Origin: Triatoma infestans
Lineage: Eukaryota > Arthropoda > Insecta > Hemiptera > Reduviidae
Length of the DNA: 64,000 bases
Direction: 5' to 3'
Assembly (NCBI GenBank): GCA_011037195.1
Contig: JAAEAF010001071.1
Location: 1 to 64,000, forward strand
A program made the position numbers and the translations under genes. The notes below the pieces were generated by a model that worked only from the letters and a program-made list of their open reading frames with translations, did no database searches and was not told where the DNA came from. How positions within the stretch are numbered: the stretch's first letter is position 1; every line of letters begins with the position of its first letter. Shown in pieces: positions 54,132-64,000 of the stretch.

Positions 54132-54815
54132 GGGGGGGGGGGCAATGCACTGCGACCTGAGATCAGGTCTATTGTGCTATGCCACCTGGGTGCCACAGGC
54201 CTGCCCATAGCACCCGAACGGATGCCCAATTGAACATCCGTTCTACAACACCTCCATCAGGTTAAGATCCCTGAGGAATCCTAATACCCTGACGGGCTCT
54301 AGAGAGGGTATGTCCCCCTCCTCCACCTGGTAGCTGCCCAGGTTCCTGAACCTTCTCTGAGTGGCAGCCTCGCAGTCTGTTAGGAGATGTATTGGAGTTT
54401 CCTCCAACTCCCCACAGAATCTGCATGAGCTGTCACTTTCCAAGCCCAGCTTCACCAGGTGTCCTCTAAGTCGGCAATGCCCCGTGAGGAAACCCGTAAG
54501 TACGCGGAGCTTGTTCTTGCTCAATCCAATGCAGGCCTCCGACCTCCGTTGGTTATAATTTCCCAAGCAGATCTTGGCCTGCCGCAAAGGAGGGAGTACC
54601 AGAGTTGAGATCTCTTCGTCTCCTCCTCCTTCCTAAGTTCCTCCAACAGAAACTGGTCGCTAATCCCACAAAAAGGTTCCGGCCCCATAAGTGTGGTCAC
54701 AGCGCCTATCTTGGCCAGGGCGTCGGCCATCTCATTCCCTTCATTGCCAACATCCCCCGGTACCCACCAGAGTACAACTTTGTTTCTGCTGCCCAGATCG
54801 TAATTGACGTTGTTA
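54132..54815 (-). pseudogene. LINE family D tail, two overlapping frames
   Basis: On the minus strand: WWVPGDVGNEGNEMADALAK (end of RNase H), GPEPFCGISDQFLLEELRK, then after a frameshift CIGLSKNKLRVLTGFLTGHC and the knuckle CRFCGELEETPIHLLTDC (C-x2-C-x8-H-x4-C). The 3' end is GCACAATAGACC, CAGGTCGCAGTGCATTG and a run of about 11 C. The 5' truncation is just upstream of the last RNase H motif. Inactive. Confidence 0.85.
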
Positions 54816-54819
54816 GACT

Positions 54820-55250
54820 AGGGATATCAGTAGAGGTGCCAACATTCTTGAAGAACTGGCTAGTCCATTCAGTTTACCATCTGTTCCTGTGTACCGACAG
54901 TTTACAACTTAAAATCCTCCTTAATCCTTTTAAGTCGCCAACTTGTTTTTTTGCTCTTCCTATTCTTCCACGGCTTCATGCAATCTGATATAGCTTCACT
55001 CTAATTACGCTTAAACCTCTAAACGTAACATTTCTTCTAAACCTCTCTGCGCCTATTTCCACCTTATCGAATCTGTACAATGGTTATTAATAAAACTATT
55101 TGCTACGACAAAATTGACATTATAGGTATTTTTTCGTATGTTGGTTCAAAACTAAACTTGAGCTTGAGCGCTTTTTCCAATCGCCCAAGCTATCTAGAAA
55201 TTATCATAGATCATTTCTGGCGTTAGTAACAAAATTATAGCTCCCCCATT
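54820..55250. other. Spacer, nothing recognised
   Basis: The 127-codon plus-strand ORF starting at 54605 is a reading opposite the LINE tail and has no domain. Confidence 0.5.
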
Positions 55251-55253
55251 TTT

Positions 55254-56148
55254 ACTTTCTCCTACTCCTTCTGATAAAAAGGAAGTCTTTGTAAATGTGT
55301 CAAATTTTCGATATCGTGTTTTCACTGGAAGTACATGATTTGACGTCCCCTGAGTCTGAAAAAGTGGTTTTTAGAAAGTGGTGCGCGCGCGCGCGTGTGG
55401 TGTGTACGTGAACAGCATAGCTCAAAAACAAAAAATCGCTTTTTAACACCATGATATCGACCAGTAAGTTATGTGTCCAAATTCCTCAACCAAAAGTTTC
55501 ACTCTTTGCTGTATGGATTTTTCACTTTTTTTTTGCGATTTTCTTGAAAATGGTTTCAAATAATTTTCTTTGAACTTAGCAACATCAACAGCATATATGT
55601 AAATTAAAGCTACAATTTTTATTCGAAACATTTTTCTAGGAAAATTCATTTTAGGCGACTTTTGGACGAACGAGGGTTATGTTTTCCTCTAAAGTGCTAT
55701 CTTAGTATACGATTCCTTCATCTAATTAGTAATAATTAGAATTAAATATGTGGCCGAAATTCCGAGTTTGGAAAACAAGATAATTAAAACTTGAAAAAAG
55801 AAACAATAATATTACTAAATCCGTTCTTTAAATTAATACCAAATTTTTTCAGCCTTATCGAATGGAATAAAAAGCAGAAGAAGTTCATCGGCCCTACTTC
55901 TAGAGCTTAAACTAATCCGACGTTACATTTCTGAGTAGGGATGCTTCCTTCATTCATTAATATCACTTAATATTTCTTAAATTTTTAATCAATAGAATCA
56001 TTAATCTTTTAAGACTTGTACGGATTTTTTTCCACGTCCTAGATAATTTTGTCTGGATTACTCTTAACTACCGGAGCTACAGTTTTATTATGACTCGTAA
56101 GTTTAAAATTAAGAGTAAGAAAAAGTCGTATGAGTGTTTCAAACCAGA
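55254..56148 (-). mobile_element. HLE copy, both ends present, diverged middle
   Basis: ACTTTCTCCTACTCC, TTTTCGATATCGTGTTTTCACTGG, GACGTCCCCTGAGTC, a GCGCGC/GT run, AACAGCATAGCTC, then one recognisable module to about 55785 (ATGTGGCCGAAATTCCGAG). The middle is diverged; the end is AGAGTAAGAAAAAGTCGTATGAGTG, TTTCAAACCAGA. Confidence 0.75.
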
Positions 56149-56154
56149 TTTTTT

Positions 56155-56554
56155 TTTTTTTTTAATCAATTGAAGACAATTAAAATATTTTATCCAAAAA
56201 ATTGATGTTTGAAGAAAATTTAAGAATTGGAATTTGAAATTTATATTAAACATTTCAAATTATTAAATTTGATTAATTTACATGTTTTTTTTGTTGACAA
56301 GAATATTATTTTTAATCATTGATTAATAATTTTTTTAAAAATAGTTTGTTTTACAAAATTAATCAATACATAAGTTTTTAAATATTAAGAGGGAAGGTCT
56401 CGTTGTCACGTGACTCTTTAAACGTAAAATAAACTTTTTTTCTCTTCTATATCCTAGATGGAATAATATAAGAAGCGTGAAGGAGTTTGCAGACTGTGAA
56501 ATGGTTGAACGTGATGACTAGTAATGAATAGTGTTGTGCATACGTATTTACTAT

Positions 56555-56597
<43 letters not shown>

Positions 56598-56785
56598 AAG
56601 TGACAAACTACACCTCAACCGCAACGGACGTGTTATTCTCCAGTACGTTGCTTCGAAAATACATCACCCAATAGTAGCAGACTATGTACAATAACATATA
56701 TTATATGTTTTGCTATGGTACAATGGTTAACTATTATAGTATCATTTTATATATATGTACATATCTATAATATATATATATATAT
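56155..56785. other. AT-rich spacer with (TA)n/(GT)n
   Basis: (TA)n-(TG)n at 56553-56597 and (TA)n at 56770-56791. No gene. The latter run marks the 3' edge of the Penelope-like element on the minus strand. Confidence 0.5.
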
Positions 56786-56791
56786 ATATAT

Positions 56792-58630
56792 AATTATTGG
56801 TGATTTTCATGAACCTTTAAACAGCCTTCAACGTTCAAAATGTTTTTATTATAAGTTTCAAACTATTACATTAAGATTGTACACCCAACGTTTCGACATC
56901 TTCACGTGTCATCTTCGGGGGTTTTTTGAAATTCTGCAAACGTAACAATCATTTTTACAATATGCATTTAAAACCTTTATTAATTTAATACAGCATAAGT
57001 ATTCTAATGTCCACAATTTAGCTTACCTATGAATATAATTGCTACTATATACTTGTTGAAACTTTTTTATAGAATTCAAGAGAGTCCCTGTGATTCAAAT
57101 TTGGTTTTTTAAAATATGTTTTTCATTTGCAACTATACGTTGCTGGTCCAATTTAGTCATGTATTTAATAACTCTTGAATTTCATTTATTTAATTTATTA
57201 AGTTTTGATTTGTATTTTGTCAACCACGTGGTTATTATATTGTCCAAAACATGTTATCCCTTACTTTATTGAACGTTTTATATAACTGTAATTAAGAAAA
57301 TTTTTTTTTATTATATGTTCCATTGTATTTATCCAATCATTATTTAAATTTACTTTTATTGAAATTATTTTAATTACTTACTGGTTAATTTTGTCACACC
57401 TCACTTGTCTAACCATTCACGGTGGACTAAATTTAATTTGGCTGTTAGTATTCTTGTGACGTAATTACCATTTGTTATTTCTACCATGTAATAAATTATA
57501 TTCATTTAGTTTTATTTTTATTTAAATTATTTTATTTGTGTAATATTTTATTATAATTATTAATAATTATGTATATACTTTTGAATTTGTATCAATATAT
57601 TTTTTTATTTAATATAACTTTCATCAGTTTATTATTACCTCCAACTATTGTTATCTACTAGTACTCTGTAGTTTTTATTACGCCAGTTTATATGCTACTG
57701 AACTCATTTATTAAGATGCATTTTTAAATTATTGATTGTGTTTAAATAAAATTTAATTTGATTGCATTCTTGCCTGTCGTTTACAACGTTATCTAACTGT
57801 AAGGCGATATGGCACGCTTCCAATATTTTTCGTTTGTTAGTGCTGTTTTCCCTGTTAATAATTACTGTATTATTGAAGTCGAAATTGTGGTTAGTCAATC
57901 TAACATGTTTCTTTAATGACCTTTCTGTCACAGATTTATATTTAATTGATTTTCTATGTTGCTCTAAACGGGTTTTTAAGTAGTTTTTAGTATGCCCAAT
58001 ATATGTTTTATTACATTCACATTTAAGACCATATATAACACCTTTTGAGGTTAATTTTATTTTCTCTGTCTTTGTGGATTGGCAAAATGTTTTCTAATTT
58101 ATCTTTCAATAAGGGTGCTGTTATAATTTCATTTAAATTAAATTTTTTAAACGTTTGTTTGATTTTGTTTGTAAGTTGTTTAATATGGGTTAAAGAGAAA
58201 TACTGTATACTATTATTACTATTTATTACCGTTTGTGCTGTACCCTGTTCTTTATTAGGCATTCTTACTATATGTAAGTTATTACCATTCTGATTTTTAC
58301 TTTTTATTGCACTGTTCCAAGTTCTGTTACAAATTTTTCATCATATGCATTTTCTTTTAATGATTCTATTATTGTTTTTTTGTTTCATTGTAATGGGGCT
58401 GGTCAGTGAGTCTGACAGCACGTTTGATTAAATTTTCGGCCGAATTTTTAATTATATGCTTAGGATGGTTAGAAAGGCTATTTAAAAAGGAGTTTGATGT
58501 TATATTTTTCTTGTAATATTTAGTATGTATTGTGTTGTTATTATGTATAATGGTCATATCTAAATAGTTTATTATATTGTTGTTACTTTTTTCCATTGTT
58601 AATTTTATTTTTGGATTGATACAAAATCAA
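56792..58630 (-). mobile_element. Penelope-like element, 5'-truncated, RT end plus GIY-YIG endonuclease
   Basis: The minus strand starts inside the reverse transcriptase: NNIINYLDMTI, TIHTKYYKKN, NSLSNHPKHIIKNSAENLIK (58369-58596), the motif order after the RT palm in Penelope-like elements (xNFLDLTI, Y+K, SNHP). The next frame (58023-58262) is the linker FSLTHIKQLTNKIKQTFKK. A one-base shift then gives the GIY-YIG nuclease: GVIYGLKCECNKTYIGHTK at about 57965-58050, with downstream RSLKKHVRLTNHNFDF and ILEACHI (57704-57931). These enzymes copy the RNA at a nicked target. The rest to about 56792 is 3' sequence with a hammerhead-like remnant. At least one frameshift; not functional. AT-rich codon use like its surroundings. 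Confidence 0.85.
56887..56920 (-). ncRNA. Degenerate hammerhead-like motif of the Penelope-like element
   Basis: Minus strand: CCGAAGA, T, GACA, CGTGAAGA, TGTC, GAAA, CG. Same layout as the canonical copies (including the extra U), with stem II GACA/TGTC, but U4 of the core is C and no matching stem I is seen. Probably inactive. Confidence 0.45.
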
Positions 58631-58634
58631 GGAA

Positions 58635-58910
58635 GGAGCTTATATATATATAATGTTACAATTTTATTAGAGGCTAGATTGGTACTCATGGAAATGATAT
58701 AATTGAACAAAAGCCGCATTGCCTGCATTGTAGCCAATGTAACAGACATCTTTTTCGGCAAAAAAGAAATGAATTGCATCAAATTGAGAAAAATAAAAGT
58801 AAATTGTAAAAATTTGTACTTTCTGCGATGTTTCATTTGCGATATATATATATTGCTCGCGTACACACAAACACAACGAGTAAAACACATTTCGAACACA
58901 TCACATAATA
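58635..58910. other. AT-rich spacer
   Basis: Short ORFs overlap on both strands (58627-58942) but show no domain. Nothing else recognised. Confidence 0.5.
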
Positions 58911-58915
58911 TTTTT

Positions 58916-60340
58916 ACTTCTTCTAGTAAGAAAAAGTTATAGTAATTATTATTCCAATTTTAGGATCCCCCCCTCCACCGGCAATACATATTTTGAGGTT
59001 CCTTTGAATACGAAAAAAATGTTTATAGCTGTCTGTGTGTGTGTGTGTGTTTAGTGAATGAAAAATCTGGTGTGAAACAGTCACACAACTTTCTCTTACT
59101 CCTGTTCTCAAAATTATAATTGACAAATATTATAGTTTGTGTACCAAATATAACGAAATTCGTCGAAAACTGAAAAAACTGTTCAGTAAAAGCACACTTC
59201 CGGTTTACTAATTTTCTTGAATCTTGGAATTTTGGCCATCTATTTACGTATTTCTAATTAATGTTGTTTGGATGATAGAATTGTGTAATCAACAATGGAT
59301 GTCTCTTTAGAGGAATCTGTAACACCACCCTTTCTATAAAAGTGCCCTTACCTGAATTTTCCCAGAGAAATGTTATAAATAAAAGATGTAGATCATTGCA
59401 TGTTTAGTTTATATACGAAGTTTCGTCGGAGCCATTTTTGAGAAAATCGCGAAAAACTGAAAAAATCATTCAGTAAAGTGTTAAAACAAATGCACTTCCG
59501 GTTATCCGATTTTTTCAAACTCGGAGTATCAACAACATATTTAATTCTAACTAACATTATTTAGAAATGTAAAAGAAACAACTAGTAAAGTGGTACTTCC
59601 GGTTGACGAATTTTGACAGATAACGCACCGTCAGATCCCATGGTGATACCTAAACGGAATATCAAGTTTCAACTGTCTAAGGTTGTTCGTTTTTTAGTTA
59701 TGCTGCCCACATACGGACAAACATACATACACACATACAGACCTTTTGCTAAAACCACTTTTTTGGACTCAGGGGACCTCAAAACGGATATTTCCGGTGA
59801 AAACTCGATATCGAAACTTTGACACGATTACAGTACTTCCTCTTCCTAGGAGTAAGAGAAAGTAAAAATAGCAGGAAGCTCAAACTTAGAATTCTGTTTA
59901 GGCACTGCTACGCATGTGACATGAAGATTTCGACAGAATCCATCAACCGGAAGTACGACTTTATTGAATTTTTTTTTCTTACAGTTTTCGCGATTTTTTC
60001 AAAAACCGGATACAACAATTTCGTTTAAAGTTTGTATACTATCTATACACGTTAATTAATTTTTATTGGACAAATTTTCCCGGGAAAATTAAATTAGAAG
60101 TATTATTGGAATTCCAAATTTGAAGAAAATCTGTTAACCGGAAGTGCGAATTTACAGAATAAGATTTTGGAGTTTTTTTTTATAATTTTTTCGGAAACTG
60201 CTAGAACGATTTTCTTTAAATTTGGAATGCTTGTTGCCCATAAACAATTTTCTATAACTTTTATTCGGATGATTTTTCCAGAAAAACTAATTTTAGTGAG
60301 TTTCTGGAGACCTGAAATTTAATATAACCCTACAAAACTT
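58916..60340 (-). mobile_element. HLE copy (outer), split by an opposite-strand HLE copy
   Basis: Left part 58916-59065: ACTTCTTCTAGTAAGAAAAAGT, CACCGGCAATACATATTTTGAGG, GT run, AATGAAAAA. The right part resumes at 59874 with TAGCAGGAAGCTCAAACTTAGAATTCTG, CATCAACCGGAAGTACGAC, then one module with GTTAACCGGAAGTGCG to about 60340. In other copies these two parts are adjacent, so the break is an insertion. The TCTGG end is missing. Confidence 0.85.
59066..59873 (+). mobile_element. HLE copy (inner), partly deleted
   Basis: TCTGGTGTGAAACAGTCAC then CTTTCTCTTACTCCTG; one full module; a deletion joins the start of module 2 (ACTAACATTATTTAG) to GTGGTACTTCCGGTTGACG; AACGGAATATCAAG; CATACATACAC; perfect hairpin CTTCCTCTTCCTAGGAGTAAGAGAAAGT. 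It sits in the A-run AATGAAAAA of the outer copy. Confidence 0.9.
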
Positions 60341-60388
60341 TAGTTGAATCAATGGGCGCTCCCATACACCACACTCAGTCCATATTTT

Positions 60389-61374
60389 ACTTTCTCTTAC
60401 TCCTAGTAAAAGAAGAAGTATTGTTATCGTGTGAAATTTTCGATATCGAGTTTTCACCGGAAATATCCGTTTCGAGGTCCCCTGATTCCAAAAAACTGGT
60501 TTTTAGCAAATGGTCTGTGTGTGTATGAGAACAGCATAGCTTAAAAAGAAAAACCGTAGAAAATTGAAACTTGATATTCCGTTTAGGTATCACCATGGCA
60601 TCTGACAGTGGTCACCTGTCAAAATTCTTCAACCGGAAGTACCACTTTACTTGTTGTTTTTTTTTTTTTACTTTTTTGTGTTTTTCTCAAAAATGGCTCC
60701 GACGATTTTCTTCAAACTTGCTATATGAACTACACATACAAAGAGCTATAACTTTTATTTGTTATATTTCTCTGGGAAAATTCATTTAAGGGCAGTTATG
60801 GTGGAGGAGGTGGGGTTAGGTTTTCATTTAAAGTGCTATTTCACTTTATTAAACAATTCTATCATCTAAATAATGTTAAATAAAATTGAATTTGTTGTTG
60901 AAATTTCGAGTTTAAAAGAAATCGGATAACCGGAAGTGCGTTTACATTACCACTTTAGTCTAAATGATTTTTTTTTCACTTTTTCGCGATTTTCTCAAAA
61001 ATTTCTCCGACAATTTTCTTGAAACTTCGTATAAAAACTAAACATACAAAGATCTACAACTTTTATTTAAAACATTTCTCTGGGAAAATTCATTTAAAAG
61101 CACTTTTGGAGTAGGGGTGGGGTTATGTTTTTTTCTAAAGTGCTATCATAGTTGATTATACAATTCTATCGTCCAAACAAAATTAATTAGAAGTAAATAG
61201 ATTGCCAAAATTCCTAGTTTCAAGAAATTTAGTAAACCGGAAGTGCGCTTTAACTGCACAGTTTTTTCAGTTTTTGACGAATTTCATTAAATTTGGTACA
61301 CAAGCTATAAAATTTGTCAATTATAATTTTGAGAACCGGAGTAAGAGAAAGTTATGTGAGTGTTTTAAACAAGA
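60389..61374 (-). mobile_element. HLE copy, complete
   Basis: Hairpin ACTTTCTCTTACTCCTAGTAAAAGAAGAAGT; TTTTCGATATCGAGTTTTCACCGG; short GT region; two modules with AACCGGAAGTACC, AACCGGAAGTGCG (near 60930) and AACCGGAAGTGCG (near 61236); end GGAGTAAGAGAAAGTTATG, TTTTAAACAAGA. ORFs at 60571 and 61202 are readings of the repeat. Confidence 0.9.
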
Positions 61375-61377
61375 TTT

Positions 61378-62250
61378 TTTTTATAGTCAAAATTCAATTT
61401 AGAATATAGAACATGAATGTAAAACCAGTAGTTTAATGATATTTGCAGTTAATTGAAATTAAAATACTCAATTAACAATTGCTGGGTTATTTTTCATTCT
61501 TAATGGAATTTATTTCTCTTGTTTAAAATGGGGAATAATTGAAAAGTTTTAAAATTGATCGCGCACAGGGAAATCATACTGTATTTTATTATATAAATTA
61601 TTTTTCTAAGAATTATCCGTATAAAATTGGAACATTCAGTGAATTCTATTTTCCAATTAGTTTTTATTTATAGTCTTTGTTAATTATTATTGATACGTTC
61701 GTGTTTTTTTGGTTTATTTTTTTTTCGTAATTGACAGGACACTGCATTTCCCATTGTTTTTCTAAATTTGGTGGCCTATATTCACTGTGTTTGTTGCCCA
61801 TTTGTGAGTCCGTGCGTATGTGTGTGTGTGTGTGTGTGTGTGTATGTATCAGTGCGTGCTAATTTATAACTAATCAGGAAATCCGTTATAAAACTCGTTA
61901 CTTATTCTGGTTGTTTAGATTAGTTTTGCTCATTTAAATATCGGTGGTGTGCTCTGTTTTTAAATCTGATTGTTATGTCAATATATTTTCTTATGTAATA
62001 AATTTTTATTTTATTTAAGAAATTATTGAAATATCATGTTGTGGACATCCGTCATTGTTGGATATTTCAATAGATCTTCCCAGATGCTATTTACCATATT
62101 AATCAAGTTATGATTTCAAGATTTATGAGCATGGACGACAAAGTGCTGTTGCTTGGTTTCATTCCCGGTATTGGCTTTATGTTTTATATGGGAATATTAA
62201 TCTGAGTTGGATATAGTATCAGTTGTATAACTTTCAGTATACTTACCCTA
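61378..62250. other. AT-rich spacer
   Basis: (GT)n at 61818-61844; nothing else recognised. Confidence 0.5.
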
Positions 62251-62257
62251 TGCCTTA

Positions 62258-62577
62258 ATCGCGGAACCCTTTTGCAGACTATGTCAGGATGATGAGGAGA
62301 CGGTCCCCCATCTGCTCTTTGGTTGCGTTGCAATAACTAAATTGCGACACGAAACTTTTGGTACGTTGTGACCTGAGGAGATATTAACGCAAAATGATCT
62401 GGTGGTGAAAGCCCTTAAATTCCTTAAGAGGGGAGGTTTCACTTACTAGAAATTATTGGGCATGGCACAATAAGCCTTTGTTGGCTGCATTGCTCGGGTG
62501 TAGCCCACCAGTAGATGTTAATAACAACAATAATAATAATAAAAATAAAAATAAAAATAATAATAATAATAATAATA
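62258..62577 (+). pseudogene. LINE family B tail, short
   Basis: EPFCRLCQDDEETVPHLLFGC (zinc knuckle with the His kept), then LRHETFGTL, a stop, PEEIL and KFLKRGG, colinear with the 8.3 kb copy (CRLCLQEEETASYLLFDC, LRYEIFDTLSPEEI, DLLKKGA). Three stops in the frame. Tail (TAA)n/(AAAAT)n at 62520-62577. Only the last 90 codons of ORF2 remain. Confidence 0.85.
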
Positions 62578-62837
62578 CCTATGCCTTCATCTAGAAATAA
62601 TAGGAAGCTGACCATAAGACCCTGGAAATACCAGGCATTACTCCAGTTTACTCTAATATCAAGATTGAGTTCTAAACATTCGTCACAATTATAGCACGGT
62701 TTTTCTCAATTTTTGGCCAGATTTACTGCAAAGAAGAAGTAAATCTACTGTGGTTCTGTTGTGGACTGGTAGGAAACATTGAGCAAGAATTTGCCCATCG
62801 AAGCTAATCCCCAAGTTTTGATCGTGTCAGAATAACT

Positions 62838-63042
62838 GTCAAGGAAAGGAGTAGTGCACTGGTTGGTACCGGGGGGATCTAGTCCAAAATCCCTTCGATT
62901 TTGGTGTTTCTAGAAATTCCTCGTCCCAGCTCACTGTGGGGTGATGGGCAGTGTTGTCTGTCCGGAGGCCGGCTGTACAAGGCTCCGGGCGCCAATGACC
63001 ATAGATGTTGACGCGCCTTAAATTAAAATAAGAAGAAGAATA
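62838..63042 (+). mobile_element. SINE family 1, nearly complete
   Basis: Head with GTAGTGCACTGGTTGGTACC, body with CAGCTCACTGTGGGGTGATG and GGCAGTGTTGTCTGTCCGG, then GGCTCCGGGCGCCAATGACC and ATAGATGTTGACGCGCC with a TTAAA/AAGAAG tail. The A and B boxes are diverged. Confidence 0.85.
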
Positions 63043-63099
63043 ACTATTGTTCTTATTGATGTTTTGGTGTTTGTTAGGACCGCCTGTATTTAATGTTGT

Positions 63100-63225
63100 A
63101 AAATAGATGTTGAGTTCGGTCATAAAAAAGAACTCTTTAAATTTTCACCGACGTTTCGGCACATTTAAAAAAGAGTTTTTTTTTTTTATGACCAAACCTC
63201 AACATCTATTTTAGAGCATTGTTCG
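63100..63225. repeat. Short inverted-repeat element with GAAACGTCGG motif
   Basis: AAAATAGATGTTGAG..GGTCATAAAAAAGAACTCTTT on the left mirrors AAGAGTTTTTTTTT..TATGACC..CTCAACATCTATTTT on the right. Between them the minus strand reads GTGCCGAAACGTCGGTGAAAATTTAAAGAG, a Penelope-type terminal motif. No complete hammerhead core. Confidence 0.75.
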
Positions 63226-63229
63226 CATT

Positions 63230-64000
63230 ATTACGGTGCAATATCCTCAGAAACATCAAGATTCCGGAGAATTCTCTAGTACATTCGTTCCCTGGTACAT
63301 GATTAACTAACTAACAAATGAACTTTCTGAATAATACAGCTACATCCTTACTTTCTGGGGATTATATATGTTAACAAGTTTCTATTTATAGTGCATGGCC
63401 AATATTTTTTTAATTTTAATAGTTATTTTATGATGAAGCGAATGAAATTGCAAAGTCATAAATATCTCGCTATAATAATAATAAAAATAAAAAAATATTG
63501 CTTAAAACTTTTACAATAATATTCCTACATTATTGCCAATTATATTAATAATGATCAATAATTAATAAATAATTATGCTATTAAAAAAATTAATTAATTC
63601 TGTTATTTTGTTACAGGTAAGTTCCTGGCAGTTATTAAAATTTTTATTCACCCATATTTATATGAAGTAAGTATAAATGCTTATAAAAGATTTATTTTAA
63701 AATAATTTTATCTCCTTAAATATTTTTAATTATTAACCTACTGCGCATTAATTATTAAGTAATATTGATGAATGCTATATTTATATTTAATGACTAACTT
63801 AATTATTTTATTCGTAATAATATTATTTACAGTGCTCACCCTCTCAGTATTCTTTATTGAACTGTTTGGACCAGTTTATTATTTTAAAATTCAATCTATA
63901 TAAAAAAAAAAAATGCTTTATATTAAAAAAATAAAATCAATTGATTAAAAAAATGTTATGGATATGATAGTTACACCCTAAATTGGACAAGCTGTTTTAT
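63230..64000. other. AT-rich spacer to window end
   Basis: No gene or recognised repeat; short A/T runs only. Confidence 0.55.

Overview
This 64 kb window is AT-rich, intron-poor-looking animal DNA, probably from an arthropod and most likely an insect; a hemipteran is a guess from the style of its retroelements. I find no host protein-coding gene, no functional tRNA or rRNA gene and no bacterial feature. Nearly every ORF longer than 60 codons is either chance reading through repeats or the decayed 3' end of a retrotransposon. What fills the window is a layered set of mobile elements and simple repeats, separated by unannotatable AT-rich spacer.

The dominant component is one dispersed non-coding family of about 0.65-1.1 kb, called HLE here. 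I count roughly two dozen full or partial copies in both orientations, more than 15 kb in total. One end reads TCTGGTGTGAAACAC, followed within about 20 bases by CTTTCTCTTACTCC. The other end is a hairpin built from that same sequence. In between lie a CA/GT microsatellite and one or two copies of a roughly 300-bp module. This layout fits non-autonomous Helentron-type rolling-circle elements (HINE/DINE-1-like). I use the TCTGG end as 5', so copies with the hairpin on the left are listed on the minus strand. Three copies have inserted into older copies (29.0-30.6, 51.6-53.2 and 58.9-60.3 kb).

The second theme is Penelope-like DNA. A decayed Penelope-like element with RT C-terminus and GIY-YIG endonuclease lies at 56.8-58.6 kb on the minus strand. 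Several long inverted-repeat elements (6.0-6.9, 33.0-33.5, 36.2-36.5, 17.6-17.9, 63.1-63.2 kb) carry GAAAC-type motifs; two are flanked by 13-14 bp direct repeats. One family (6.0-6.9, 22.9, 38.8, 39.2 and 41.4 kb) carries a hammerhead-ribozyme fold, and three copies keep every core position I can check.

The rest is 5'-truncated LINE tails of at least six families (RNase H plus zinc-knuckle LINEs at 8.3, 12.5, 31.9, 36.9, 46.7, 54.2 and 62.3 kb; RTE-like at 18.7 and 50.5 kb; an unclassified LINE at 2.9 and 48.6 kb; an REL-endonuclease-like tail at 44.0 kb), tRNA-derived SINEs (2.2, 11.3, 20.1, 25.0, 27.7, 36.6, 43.4 and 62.8 kb), and an LTR family (a solo LTR with 5-bp duplication at 19.27-19.62 kb, relatives at 1.1 and 27.0 kb). 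Insertions within insertions give a relative age order for many of them.
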